Of a stretch of 43,302 nucleotides of DNA, positions 34,381 to 43,212 are shown piece after piece. Every line of letters begins with the position of its first letter. Position 1 is the stretch's first letter. Source of the DNA: Neorhizobium sp. SHOUNA12A. GTDB taxonomy: Bacteria; Pseudomonadota; Alphaproteobacteria; Rhizobiales; Rhizobiaceae. Under the pieces are notes generated by a model that saw nothing but the letters and a program-made list of their open reading frames with translations, was not told the DNA's origin and did not search any database. A program made the position numbers and the translations under genes. Location of the stretch: contig NZ_JALBGV010000051.1 in assembly GCF_023006505.1 (NCBI RefSeq), positions 1-43,302 on the forward strand, read 5' to 3'.

Positions 34381-35585
34381 CCGTTGGGCCCAGGCGGGAT
34401 CGATAGATGGGCAGCGATTGTTTCGGCAATATCCGCGTAGGTTGATCTGATCCCGATCGAGCGAGAGCGGATACCCGGCCCGAACGCCATGACCGGCACC
34501 CGCTCGCGGGTATGGTCGGTGCCGCGCCAGGTCGGATCGCAGCCGTGGTCTGCGGTGAGGATGACGAGATCCCCCGGTTTCAGCCGCCGGTGGACATCCG
34601 GCAGCGCGCGGTCGAAGGCTTCGAGCGCCGCGGCATAACCCGGCACGTCACGGCGATGGCCGTAGAGCATGTCGAAATCGACGAAATTGGTGAAGACCAG
34701 ATCACCGACGGTCGCCTCGTCCATCGCAGCAAGCGTCGCTTCCATCAGCGCCGCATTGCCGTCCGCCTTGATGACGCGCGACACGCCCTGGTGCGCAAAG
34801 ATGTCGCCGATCTTGCCGATGGCATGTACCGACCGGCCGCCCCGGATCAGCCGGTCGAGCAATGTCGGCTCGGGCGGCGGCACGGAGAAGTCGCGGCGAT
34901 TGCCGGTTCGCTGGAACGTGGCCGCCGTTTCGCCGACAAAAGGCCGGGCGATCACCCGGCCGATATTCATCGGATCGACCAGCACCCGTACGGTTTCGCA
35001 GAGCTTGAGCAGTCGGTCGAGGCCGAAATGGGTTTCGTGGGCGGCAATCTGGAAGACGGAGTCGGTTGATGTGTAGCAGATCGGCCTTCCGGTGTGGATA
35101 TGCTCTTCCCCAAGCCGGGCGATGATTTCGGTGCCGGATGCGTGGCAATTGCCGAGAATGCCCGAAATGCCGCCTTCACGGCAGATGGCGTCCACCAGTT
35201 CGGGAGAGAAGGCCTCGCCTTCGGTCGGGAAATAACCCCAATCGAACATAACCGGCGTGCCGGCGATTTCCCAATGGCCGGATGGCGTATCCTTGCCACG
35301 GGAAATTTCGTTGGCTGCGCCGTACAGGCCGAAGATCCGCTCCGGCATCGGCATGCCGACGGGATAGTCGCCGCCGGCGAGCTTTGCGATTTCCAGAAGA
35401 CCGAGCGATGACATGTTCGGCAGATGCAGCGGGCCTTCCCTCAGACCCGCGCGGTCGCCGACGCCTGCGGCGCAGAACTGCGCGATATGCCCGAGCGTAT
35501 TGGAGCCGAGATCGCCATACTCGTCTGCATCGGGGGCACCGCCCACGCCGAAGGAATCAAGAACGAACAGGAACGCACGCGCCAT
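34365..35585 (-). CDS. deoB: Phosphopentomutase
   Basis: Converts (deoxy)ribose-1-phosphate to the 5-phosphate, linking the phosphorylases to DeoC and the pentose phosphate pathway. 406 residues, alkaline-phosphatase superfamily. Metal-binding sites are DSFGVGGAPDADEYGD at the N-terminus and TADHGCDPTWRGTDHTRERVP in the C-terminal half, and GRPICYTSTDSVFQIAAHE carries the phospho-threonine region. First gene of deoB-add-upp, and likely transcribed from the promoter at 35650-35677. Confidence 0.96.
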   Translation of the reverse strand: MARAFLFVLDSFGVGGAPDADEYGDLGSNTLGHIAQFCAAGVGDRAGLREGPLHLPNMSSLGLLEIAKLAGGDYPVGMPMPERIFGLYGAANEISRGKDTPSGHWEIAGTPVMFDWGYFPTEGEAFSPELVDAICREGGISGILGNCHASGTEIIARLGEEHIHTGRPICYTSTDSVFQIAAHETHFGLDRLLKLCETVRVLVDPMNIGRVIARPFVGETAATFQRTGNRRDFSVPPPEPTLLDRLIRGGRSVHAIGKIGDIFAHQGVSRVIKADGNAALMEATLAAMDEATVGDLVFTNFVDFDMLYGHRRDVPGYAAALEAFDRALPDVHRRLKPGDLVILTADHGCDPTWRGTDHTRERVPVMAFGPGIRSRSIGIRSTYADIAETIAAHLSIPPGPNGWSFL

Positions 35586-35649
35586 CGGTCACCCGGAAGT
35601 TTGAATATCGCCCGGCCGACGGTCTGGCTGCCGGCTCGAATCGGGATTC

Positions 35650-35677
35650 ATATAGCCGTGCGGATGTATTAGCAAAG
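35650..35677 (-). promoter_or_regulatory. Candidate promoter of deoB-add-upp
   Basis: On the minus strand CTTTGC (35677-35672), 16 bp, CTATAT (35655-35650). The -10 matches the rhizobial consensus exactly. It lies 65 bp before deoB. Confidence 0.5.
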
Positions 35678-35697
35678 GGCATGACGTCCGATGCGCG

Positions 35698-36291
35698 TCA
35701 GCAATTGGTGCAGGCGACGTTGTTCCCGAGGCGCTGGCGGTAGAAATACTCCCGCGCGATGGTGATGTTCTGAACCTCGCTTGGCAAAAGGCCGGGCATG
35801 AACATCAACAGTTCGTGGTGGACCGAAACTTCCGCCCGGACGAGGAAGGAATTGGCTATATGCATGTCGGGCGGCACCGGGACCGCAGAACCGACCACAT
35901 AGGGCCTGCCGTTATCCTGGTTCCACGACCAGGCAACGGTTGGACTGCCATTGGCATCGAGCGTCACCCCCGTGATCTTGATGCTGAGCGTGTTGGGCGT
36001 ATAGGGGGCGAAAAGACTGGCGGTGACATCTTTCATCGTCGTGAGCATCGTCTTGTCGACACTCGTTTCCCGGGTCACGAGATCGGCGATGGTGCTGGCG
36101 CTGCGCGTCACCCGCTTGGAGACGCTGAGGCCGATGGTGATCTCGAAGGACGTGATATAGAGGCTGAGAAGCAGCGGTGCGATCAGCGCAAACTCGACTG
36201 CGCCGACGCCACGCCTGTCGGTTAAGAACTGCCTGATGCGGGTCAACAGGCCCGGATATCGCAACTGCGGCTGGGGTTTTTGCTCTTCCAT
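35698..36291 (-). CDS. TadG/TadE-like pilus assembly pseudopilin
   Basis: 197-residue protein with the TadE-like motif DRRGVGAVEFALIAPLLLSLY near residues 25-45, which resembles a pilin cleavage site followed by a membrane helix. The rest is extracytoplasmic and ends in two cysteines (ACTNC). I assign it to the TadE/TadG minor pseudopilins of the Tad secretion system. The ATG overlaps the stop of the upstream tadE-like gene (TGATG), so the pair is coupled. It is shorter than classic TadG with its VWA domain. Confidence 0.82.
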   Translation of the reverse strand: MEEQKPQPQLRYPGLLTRIRQFLTDRRGVGAVEFALIAPLLLSLYITSFEITIGLSVSKRVTRSASTIADLVTRETSVDKTMLTTMKDVTASLFAPYTPNTLSIKITGVTLDANGSPTVAWSWNQDNGRPYVVGSAVPVPPDMHIANSFLVRAEVSVHHELLMFMPGLLPSEVQNITIAREYFYRQRLGNNVACTNC

Positions 36292-36926
36292 CACGGATAG
36301 TCCTCGGCTCGGAAGGCGGATGTCTCGACGATCAGGAAATAGTTCGGCCGTCCGCCGTCCGCGGGCCGGACATTGGTGATGTAAGGCCGGATCAGATCGG
36401 TGATGACGTCCCAGCGGTAATAGGCGCGCAGCATGTTGATGCTTTTGGCGGGCCCCGGCGCATAGGCGAAGGAAGACGTATCGAGATCCCCGAAAGCGCC
36501 GCCGGTACGCGGGATCGTCGTCGGAATCAATGCGAAGCTCGCGAACGAACGGACGTCGAGCAGAAGTTTGTCCGGCGTCGTAATTTCTGCGTCGCTGCAG
36601 GTGATCATGATCGATATTTCGGCGCAGAAAGCGCGCCGGAAATCCGTTTCGTTTTTGTAGGTAGTGCGGCCGAGCTGGTAGGTGATGTTGCCGGTCCTGA
36701 GCTTGCGCGCCATCGTGTCGACGGCATTGGCGACAAGCTGTTCTCCGGTATAGGCTATGAAGGTTTCGACAATCGCAAAAACGATCAGGAAATAGGGAAT
36801 TGCCAGCAGCGCGAATTCGATCGCCGCTGCTCCGTCTTTCGAGCGGATGATCCGCCGCCATGCACCGCGCCTACCCTTTACAGGTACGGGCGCATCGCTT
36901 TTGGTATCGTCATGATCCTGGCACAT
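36291..36926 (-). CDS. TadE-like pilus assembly pseudopilin
   Basis: 211-residue TadE-family protein. The hydrophobic segment with SKDGAAAIEFALLAIPYFLIV (about residues 30-50) is the prepilin-like N-terminal helix. The C-terminal part is an extracytoplasmic domain with two cysteines. An alternative GTG start at 36956 would add ten residues; I prefer the ATG with GGGCGGG upstream. First of the two coupled pseudopilin genes. Confidence 0.82.
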   Translation of the reverse strand: MCQDHDDTKSDAPVPVKGRRGAWRRIIRSKDGAAAIEFALLAIPYFLIVFAIVETFIAYTGEQLVANAVDTMARKLRTGNITYQLGRTTYKNETDFRRAFCAEISIMITCSDAEITTPDKLLLDVRSFASFALIPTTIPRTGGAFGDLDTSSFAYAPGPAKSINMLRAYYRWDVITDLIRPYITNVRPADGGRPNYFLIVETSAFRAEDYP

Positions 36927-37026
36927 GGTTCCCGCCCGACAGCCCGGTTTGAGCACGCCGATCCTAGGGTTCGATTATTGAGATTCCGTTGCCGCAATCG
37001 TCTGCAGTTTAACCACCTGTCCCCGA

Positions 37027-37437
37027 TCAGGGCGAAGCGGTGTTCTTGAACTCGGCGTGCTGCTCGCAATTGGGTGTGCAGGAGAGGATGGAACGTTCCG
37101 TTTGCCGGAAGACGCGCACCGTGTTGCCTTCGTCGATGGAAACGAGGATGCGTTCATCGGCAATCGCATTGCCCTGGGCATCGAGCAGCACCAGATTGGT
37201 CGTGCCGAAACTGCGGCCGGTGAGAACGATCGTAGTGGAGTCCGCGACGGTGGCATCGGCGACGTTGGAATTGCCAACGATGACCTTGCTGACCGGACGG
37301 TCGAGTTTCAGCACGCGCGCATGATTCATGAATACGCGCAGAAGATCCCCCTGATCCTGCGCAGTAACATGTCCTGCGCCAGCGAACACGCCACCGCAAA
37401 TGGCGAGGAGTCGGACCATGACGCTACGGAACAGCAT
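37027..37437 (-). CDS. Exported protein with CpaC-type N-terminal domain
   Basis: 136 residues. The signal peptide ends near VTAQDQ. The body (RVFMNHARVLKLDRPVSKVIVGNSNVADATV...TTNLVLLDAQGN) matches the domain found at the N-terminus of RcpA/CpaC secretins (PF13629), here without the secretin part. The end carries a CTPNC motif. The stand-alone protein probably helps the secretin or pilus in the periplasm. Start choice between 37437 and 37419 is uncertain; both give a signal peptide. It is divergent from flp and about 100 bp before the tadE-like gene, in the same direction. Confidence 0.8.
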   Translation of the reverse strand: MLFRSVMVRLLAICGGVFAGAGHVTAQDQGDLLRVFMNHARVLKLDRPVSKVIVGNSNVADATVADSTTIVLTGRSFGTTNLVLLDAQGNAIADERILVSIDEGNTVRVFRQTERSILSCTPNCEQHAEFKNTASP

Positions 37438-37838
37438 TGGGGGCAGCCTTTAGGGTGCGGTTGTTATCGGCCAAGAATGGATGTGATTGGTGTATGAAAG
37501 GTTAAGCGGCACAGGCGGCCGGGTTTGATCTCATCTTAACCATTGCCGAATGGCCGGGATCGCAGCCCATGGAGCAAGTATCAGCCTTCCCGCATGTAAA
37601 TTAAAGCTCTGTAAAAAAATGTACATTAGTCAATTATGAGCGGTAGTGAACACATGGTCGAATGCGATCTTTTTTCTTTCCCCTTCGTTTACCACGCCAC
37701 CGGCAATCCTCCATTAACGGGTCGGTAACGATGTTCCTTAAGCCGATGGCAATCGTCCCTCTGTAGATTGCAGTCATCCGAACAACGGAAACAGTTGTCG
37801 GGACGTGCTGAACAACAAATGTGGAGTAGGAGAGTTCC
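37438..37838. other. 401-bp divergent regulatory region before flp
   Basis: Holds no supported gene. It contains several TTAA-type elements, including a near-match CtrA box at 37714-37729, and the long leader of the pilin gene. Confidence 0.6.
37714..37729 (+). promoter_or_regulatory. Candidate CtrA box upstream of flp
   Basis: TTAA, 7 bases, GTAAC differs by one base from the CtrA consensus TTAA-N7-TTAAC. CtrA controls the Flp pilin gene pilA in Caulobacter. The box is 110 bp before the pilin start. Confidence 0.4.
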
Positions 37839-38024
37839 ATGACCAAGATTTTCGCCCGTTTTATGAAAGATGAGTCTGGTGCGACCGCCATCGAGTATGG
37901 TCTCATCGCAGCTCTCATCTCCGTTGCTCTGATCGCTGGTGCAACGACCCTCGGCAATTCGCTGAGCACCACGTTCAATAGCATCTCTACTAAGATGACG
38001 ACTGCAAGTACTGCACATCCGTAA
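37839..38024 (+). CDS. flp: Flp-type major pilin
   Basis: 61-residue Flp/PilA prepilin, the subunit of the Tad pilus. It has a short basic leader (MTKIFARFMKDESG), the cleavage site after Gly14, then ATAIEYGLIAALISVALIAG with the conserved Glu19-Tyr20 pair. A strong GGAGTAGGAGAG ribosome-binding stretch lies directly upstream, fitting high expression. A hairpin with a short T-tract follows the gene, which would make pilin more abundant than the assembly proteins. Confidence 0.93.
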   Translation: MTKIFARFMKDESGATAIEYGLIAALISVALIAGATTLGNSLSTTFNSISTKMTTASTAHP

Positions 38025-38060
38025 TAGGCCCGCTTCGGGTTATCTGCATGTGTCTCGTCG

Positions 38061-38083
38061 AGCCGCCTCGTTGGGCGGCTTTA
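38061..38083 (+). terminator. Terminator or attenuator between flp and cpaA
   Basis: AGCCGCC, 6-base loop, GGCGGCT gives a perfect 7-bp stem, but the T-run is short (TTT with the stem's last base). It lies 36 bp after the pilin gene. Confidence 0.6.
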
Positions 38084-38141
38084 CGTGTTTTGACGCTCGA
38101 GCGGCCAATGGCCGAATGCCTGTAAAAACTGAGGTGGATAC

Positions 38142-38666
38142 ATGGTAAACGTGATAGCCGCAGTAGCGATTCTCGCCATCCTTCCTCTTGGCCTAGCGAT
38201 ATCTGCGATCAGCGACCTGTTTACGATGACGATCCCCAACCGTGTATCGGTTGGGCTTCTTGCGTGCTTTCTCATACTGGCGCCGTTTTCGGGTCTCGCA
38301 TGGCCGGAGATCGGCATGAATCTGGTCGCCGGCCTTGCCGTGTTCGGCGCGTGTTTCGCGCTGTTTGCCTTCAATGTCATGGGCGGCGGCGATGCGAAGC
38401 TCCTGACCGCGACCGCCGTCTGGTTCGGCTTCAATCATTCGCTTCTCGTTTTCCTCGTCACCGTCGGTTATGTCGGCGGCGCGGTGACGCTTGCTTTCTT
38501 GCTCCTGCGCTCGCAGGCGGAGTCGGTCATGGCCATGGGCATCCCGCTCCCCTCATCCCTCGTCAACGCCAAGAAGATTCCTTACGGTATCGCCATCGCG
38601 ATCGCTGGCTTCCTGACCCTCGAGCTTGCCCCGATCCATCTCCTGGCCGTGAAGGCGTTTCAATAA
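38142..38666 (+). CDS. cpaA: Prepilin peptidase CpaA/TadV
   Basis: Membrane aspartic peptidase that processes the Flp prepilin and TadE/TadG pseudopilins. 174 residues with several helices. The catalytic aspartates are Asp25 (ISDLFTMTIPNR) and Asp84 (MGGGDAKLL). It lacks the methylase domain of PilD, as is normal for this short family. Confidence 0.93.
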   Translation: MVNVIAAVAILAILPLGLAISAISDLFTMTIPNRVSVGLLACFLILAPFSGLAWPEIGMNLVAGLAVFGACFALFAFNVMGGGDAKLLTATAVWFGFNHSLLVFLVTVGYVGGAVTLAFLLLRSQAESVMAMGIPLPSSLVNAKKIPYGIAIAIAGFLTLELAPIHLLAVKAFQ

Positions 38667-38691
38667 AGGTTTCCGCGATGGAAAGATCGCG

Positions 38692-38726
38692 TTAACCAGA
38701 ATTGTAAGCGTCTCATTAACTATAAT
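38692..38726 (+). promoter_or_regulatory. Candidate promoter of the cpaB operon
   Basis: A perfect TATAAT (38721-38726) lies 55 bp before cpaB, preceded by two TTAAC elements (38692-38696 and 38716-38720). No standard -35 is at 17 bp, which is consistent with activator-dependent initiation, possibly CtrA. Confidence 0.4.
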
Positions 38727-38780
38727 TACACCATTGGAGACCATTCTCCGGGGGAATTAGTGTTCCCTCAAGGAATGGCC

Positions 38781-39593
38781 ATGAAGCCCACCCGTATCAT
38801 TATTCTCGCGGTTGCCGTGGTGGCGGCGGGTCTCGCCGGCATGCTCGCCATGCGCCTTTCCGGCACCAAGGCACCCGAACTGGTGGAAACCGTCATCCAG
38901 AAGGAGCCGACGGTCAAGGTGCTCGTCTCGGCTGAGAACCTGCCCATCGGCAGCCGGCTGAACGATAAGTCGATGCAGTGGGCGTCCTGGCCCTCGAGCG
39001 GCGTCGTCGACGGCTTCATCACCGATTCCACACGGCCGAACGCGATGACCGAGCTTCAGGGCGTCGTGGTCCGCATGCCGATGTTCAAGGGCGAGCCGAT
39101 GCGCGCCGAGAAGATTGCCGATTCATCCAGCCGCATCATGTCCTCGTTGCTTCCGTCAGGAAAACGGGCCGTCGCAACCGAGATTTCGGTGGCGACAGGC
39201 GCCGGCGGCTTCGTGCTGCCGAATGATCGCGTCGACATCATCATGGTGCGCGAGAACAAGGACAGCGGCAACTACATTACCGAAACCATCCTGAGCAACG
39301 TCCGCGTCCTCGCGATCGACCAGCAGGTCCAGGAAAGTGAAGACGGCAAGAAATCGGTGGTCGGCACGACGGCGACGCTGGAACTGACGCCGGATCAGGC
39401 AAAGGTCATCGCCGTCGCCCAGCAGATGGCCCAGCGGCTGACGCTCGCGCTGCGCTCGGTCGCGGACTCGCAGGAGGCCGACACGGTCGCCCCGGGCTAT
39501 TTGCTGCATGGGGGCGATGGCAAGGCGGATATCCAGGTCATCAAATCGGGCGCGATCGTCAAGAGCACGGCGACGGCGGTGCAGGCGAAATGA
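38781..39593 (+). CDS. cpaB: Pilus assembly protein CpaB/RcpC
   Basis: Periplasmic Tad pilus component with one N-terminal helix (RIIILAVAVVAAGLAGMLA) and an SAF domain (VLVSAENLPIGSRLNDKSMQW). 270 residues. I chose ATG 38781, with AAGGA 6 bp upstream. First gene of the cpaBCDE(F) run, and CpaC begins 13 bp after it. Confidence 0.93.
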   Translation: MKPTRIIILAVAVVAAGLAGMLAMRLSGTKAPELVETVIQKEPTVKVLVSAENLPIGSRLNDKSMQWASWPSSGVVDGFITDSTRPNAMTELQGVVVRMPMFKGEPMRAEKIADSSSRIMSSLLPSGKRAVATEISVATGAGGFVLPNDRVDIIMVRENKDSGNYITETILSNVRVLAIDQQVQESEDGKKSVVGTTATLELTPDQAKVIAVAQQMAQRLTLALRSVADSQEADTVAPGYLLHGGDGKADIQVIKSGAIVKSTATAVQAK

Positions 39594-39606
39594 ACGGAGC
39601 GCTCAA

Positions 39607-41148
39607 GTGAACAGTCTGAAACACAAGATTCGTAGCTCGGCAGCGGCAGGCTTGGCTTTTTGCCTCGCCTTTTCCGGCATTTCGCTGAATATCGCCCCGA
39701 TCAGCCTTGAACCTGCGCAAGCCCTGGCGGCCGAAAACAGCGTCGTCCGCATCACCGAAGGTGGCCCTGGCATACGTAAACGGCTGCAGCTCGGCCTCAA
39801 CAAGGCCCTGGTCGTCGACCTGCCTTCCGACGCCCACGATATTCTGGTCGCCGACCCGAGCATGGCAGACGCGGTGACGCGCACCTCCCGCCGCATCTAT
39901 CTGTTCGGCAAGACCGTTGGCCAGACCAATATCTTCGTCTTCGGGCCCAACGGCGAGGAAATCGTCAGCCTGGACGTGGCAATCGAACGCGACATTTCCG
40001 GTCTTGAGCAGAACCTTCGCCGGTTCCTGCCGGAATCGAACATCAAGGTCGAGATCATCTCGGACAACATCGTGCTGTCGGGAAGTGTGCGCACCCCCCA
40101 GGACTCGGCGCAGGCGGAAAAGCTCACCACCGCCTTCCTCAAGGGCGGTGAGGCGACCACCCGGAATATCACGGCTCAGGGCAATAACGGCGACGCGGAC
40201 ATCTTCGCGGAAAACCGACAGAAATCTCAGATCGTCAACCTCCTGACGATCGAGGGTGAAGACCAAGTCACGCTGAAGGTGACGGTTGCGGAAGTCAGCC
40301 GGCAGGTGTTGAAGCAGCTTGGTTTCAATGGCTCGGTGGCCGGTCCCAAGGGTTCGATTTCCTTTGCCAATCCCGCCAATCTGGGAAATGCCGTCGGCTT
40401 GGCTGCTCAAGGCGTCCTGTCCGGCAACATCGGCAATGTCGCTCTTTCGACTTACATGAACGCCATGGAACAGGCGGGCGTTATGCGCACGCTTGCCGAA
40501 CCCAGCCTGACCGCCATTTCGGGCCAGCAGGCAAAATTCTACGTCGGCGGCGAATTCCGCCTGCCTGCCCAGCAGGAGGTCGACGGCCAGAAGGGGACCG
40601 TCACGCAGACGGTCAACACGGTCGATTATGGCATCGAACTGAACTTCAAGCCCGTCGTTCTGTCGCCGGGACGCATCAGCCTGGTGATCGAAACCAACGT
40701 GTCGGAGCCGACCTATGAAGGTTCTGCCGCGACCGGTAACGGTGCTTCGCTGCGGATCCCCGGCAATACCTACATGTCGATCCGCAAGCGCGAGGCTTCG
40801 ACCACGGTCGAATTGCCCTCCGGGGGCTCCATCGTGATCGCTGGCCTGGTGCAGGACAACGTCCGACAGGCGATGTCCGGCCTGCCGGGCATTTCCAAGG
40901 TGCCGGTGTTCGGCACGCTCTTCCGCAGCAAGGATTTCGTCCGCAACGAAACCGAACTCGTGATCATCGCGACGCCTTATCTGGTCCGTCCCGTTGCGCG
41001 CAGCGAGATCGCTCGGCCGGACGACAACTTCAATCCGGAAAACGATGCGGCGACCTTCTTCCTGAACCGCGTCAACAAGATCTACGGCCGCAAGGAGCCC
41101 GTCGCGACGGGCCAATATCACGGCGCCGTCGGCTTTATCTACAAGTGA
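39607..41148 (+). CDS. cpaC: Outer-membrane secretin CpaC/RcpA
   Basis: Forms the outer-membrane channel of the Tad pilus. 513 residues. The signal peptide runs to about residue 42 (AQALAAENS). The N-terminal pilus domain (ITEGGPGIRKRLQLGLNKALVV) is followed by a BON-like segment (VEIISDNIVLSGSVRTPQD), then the secretin core with EPSLTAISGQQAKFYVGGEF and VPVFGTLFRSKDF. The GTG start at 39607 has GGAG 6 bp upstream. The longer frame lies in cpaB. Confidence 0.93.
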   Translation: MNSLKHKIRSSAAAGLAFCLAFSGISLNIAPISLEPAQALAAENSVVRITEGGPGIRKRLQLGLNKALVVDLPSDAHDILVADPSMADAVTRTSRRIYLFGKTVGQTNIFVFGPNGEEIVSLDVAIERDISGLEQNLRRFLPESNIKVEIISDNIVLSGSVRTPQDSAQAEKLTTAFLKGGEATTRNITAQGNNGDADIFAENRQKSQIVNLLTIEGEDQVTLKVTVAEVSRQVLKQLGFNGSVAGPKGSISFANPANLGNAVGLAAQGVLSGNIGNVALSTYMNAMEQAGVMRTLAEPSLTAISGQQAKFYVGGEFRLPAQQEVDGQKGTVTQTVNTVDYGIELNFKPVVLSPGRISLVIETNVSEPTYEGSAATGNGASLRIPGNTYMSIRKREASTTVELPSGGSIVIAGLVQDNVRQAMSGLPGISKVPVFGTLFRSKDFVRNETELVIIATPYLVRPVARSEIARPDDNFNPENDAATFFLNRVNKIYGRKEPVATGQYHGAVGFIYK

Positions 41149-41199
41149 GCGGTCATGGACATTGAAACGCAGAAAATCTCCGCCGAAGGACAGGATGCC

Positions 41200-41880
41200 A
41201 TGACCAAGGTTACAACCAGGTCCCGTCGCCGCCAGATTGCCGCAGCCTTCGCGCTCGCGGCATCCGGCATGCTCCTGTCGGCCTGCGGCAACAGCCAGCT
41301 CACCACCGGCGCCATCCCCGACGACTATCGCACCCGCCATCCGATCGTCCTGGCGGAAGGTCAGTCGGCGCTTGATATTCCGATCGCCTCGGGCGATGTC
41401 CGCCTGACCACCGGGATGCGCGATACGGTCAAGGGATTTGCGCAGAACTTCATGGCGTCGCCAGCCGGCGTAATGCAGATCCAGGTGCCGTACGGCTCGT
41501 ATAATTCCGGTGCCGCGCAACATCTGGCGGGCGATATCCGCCGTGAACTGACGCGTTCCGGCATCAAGCCGCAGCGGATCCTGATGAGCAGCTATGCAGC
41601 CTCGCCGAACGGCGATGCCGCGCCGATCCGGCTTTCCTACGTGACGACCAAGGCGATGACCGGCCAGTGCGGTGAATGGCCGGCGGATCTGTCGGACAAC
41701 ACGTTCGGCAATAAGAACTGGTACAATTTCGGCTGCGCCAGCCAGAACAATCTTGCAGCTCAGGTCGCCAACCCCACGGACCTCATCGCCCCGCGCGCTA
41801 TCACGCCGATCGACGCGGCGCAGCGCGCCAAGGTCATCAGCGATTATCGCGGGGAATCCAGTGGCACCACGACGCCGTAA
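41200..41880 (+). CDS. cpaD: Pilus assembly lipoprotein CpaD
   Basis: Outer-membrane lipoprotein partner of the secretin. 226 residues. The signal peptide ends in a lipobox LLSAC with Cys29. The mature protein has the CpaD-type PYGSYNSGAAQHLAGDIRREL and ends in a segment with NNLAAQVANPTDLIAPR, typical of the family. I prefer ATG 41200 (MTKVTTRSRRR) because AGGACAGGA lies upstream; ATG 41155 is an alternative that would put 15 extra residues before the basic signal-peptide region. Confidence 0.88.
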   Translation: MTKVTTRSRRRQIAAAFALAASGMLLSACGNSQLTTGAIPDDYRTRHPIVLAEGQSALDIPIASGDVRLTTGMRDTVKGFAQNFMASPAGVMQIQVPYGSYNSGAAQHLAGDIRRELTRSGIKPQRILMSSYAASPNGDAAPIRLSYVTTKAMTGQCGEWPADLSDNTFGNKNWYNFGCASQNNLAAQVANPTDLIAPRAITPIDAAQRAKVISDYRGESSGTTTP

Positions 41881-41901
41881 GCCAGGGAACCGGAGAAAAC
41901 A

Positions 41902-43197
41902 ATGAGCGCGATCAACTACGAAATCCGCACTCCCGGCCAGGGTGAAGGGTCTGTCGAGGACGCCGATCGTCCCGGCGATTTCGACGCGCTGCGCCCGTTG
42001 CCGCGCATCTCCATTCATTCCTTCTGCGAAAGCGAAGCGATGCAGCGTACGATGGACCGCATGGCCCGTGATCGCCGCATGGCCAAGGTCAACCTGCGCG
42101 TGACCATCGGCGGCACCAGTGCCGCCGCCAACATGTTTTCGTCCACGCCGACCCCGAACCTCATCATTCTGGAAACCGACGCCGAGCCGAAGAACCTGCT
42201 GCATGAGCTCACGCCGCTTGCGGAAGTGTGCGACCCCTCGACCAGGGTCATCGTCGTTGGCCGTTACAACGATATTTCGCTCTATCGCGAGCTGATCCGC
42301 AACGGCATTTCTGAATATCTCGTCGGCCCGGTGCAAATGCCCGACATGCTGGCTTCGATCTCGGCGATTTTCGTGGATCCCGAAGCCGAGCCGCTCGGCA
42401 AGTCGATCGCCTTCATTGGTGCCAAGGGCGGCGTCGGTGCCTCGACCATTGCGCACAACTGCGCCTTCGGTATCTCGAATCTGTTCTCGACCGAGACCAT
42501 CCTCGCCGATCTCGATCTTCCCTTCGGCACGGCCAATATCGATTTCGACCAGGATCCGGCCCAGGGCATCGCTGAAGCGGTCTTTGCGCCGGAACGCCTG
42601 GACGAGGTCTTCCTCGATCGCCTTCTGACCAAGTGTTCCGAGCATCTCTCGCTGCTGGCGGCTCCCTCGCTGCTCGATCGCGCCTATGATTTCGATCGCA
42701 ACGCGTTCACGCCGATCATCGAGCTCCTGCAGCGCAGCGCACCGATGGCCGTTCTCGATGTTCCGCATGGCTGGACGGAATGGACGCGGGCGGTTCTGTC
42801 GGAGGTCGACGAGGTGGTGATCTGCGCGGTGCCGGATCTCGCCAACCTGCGCAACACCAAGAACATGATCGATGCCTTGAAGAAGCTTCGGCCGAACGAC
42901 CGTGCGCCGCATCTGATCCTCAACCAGGTCGGCATGCCGAAGCGTCCGGAGATCGCTCCGAACGATTTCATTGAACCATTGGAGATCGAGCCGATCGCCA
43001 TCCTGCCGTTCGACGTGCAGCTGTTCGGCAATGCCGCCAATAGCGGCCGCATGATTTCCGAAATCGACGCAAAATCGCCAGCCGCCGAAACCTTCTCGCA
43101 GATCGCCCACATCGTCACGGGTCGGGTCGCCATGAAGAAGGTGAAGAAGGGTGGGCTTGGCAAGATGCTCGGCATGCTCGGGCGCAAGAAGGCATAA
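41902..43197 (+). CDS. cpaE: Pilus assembly ATPase CpaE
   Basis: MinD/ParA-family ATPase that localises the Tad machinery at the pole. 431 residues. Residues about 65-160 form a receiver-like domain without the normal phospho-Asp arrangement. The deviant Walker A reads GAKGGVGAST at 173-182. The C-terminus is basic (MKKVKKGGLGKMLGMLGRKKA), suggesting membrane or nucleic-acid contact. It begins 21 bp after cpaD. Confidence 0.92.
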   Translation: MSAINYEIRTPGQGEGSVEDADRPGDFDALRPLPRISIHSFCESEAMQRTMDRMARDRRMAKVNLRVTIGGTSAAANMFSSTPTPNLIILETDAEPKNLLHELTPLAEVCDPSTRVIVVGRYNDISLYRELIRNGISEYLVGPVQMPDMLASISAIFVDPEAEPLGKSIAFIGAKGGVGASTIAHNCAFGISNLFSTETILADLDLPFGTANIDFDQDPAQGIAEAVFAPERLDEVFLDRLLTKCSEHLSLLAAPSLLDRAYDFDRNAFTPIIELLQRSAPMAVLDVPHGWTEWTRAVLSEVDEVVICAVPDLANLRNTKNMIDALKKLRPNDRAPHLILNQVGMPKRPEIAPNDFIEPLEIEPIAILPFDVQLFGNAANSGRMISEIDAKSPAAETFSQIAHIVTGRVAMKKVKKGGLGKMLGMLGRKKA

Positions 43198-43212
43198 CAC
43201 CAGGAAACCGGT

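Noticed and set aside
39559..43200. 1213-codon open frame on the minus strand across cpaB to cpaE
   Set aside because: It is antisense to four well-recognised Tad genes. Long stop-free antisense frames are expected where G+C-rich codons are used, and the translation shows no family motif.
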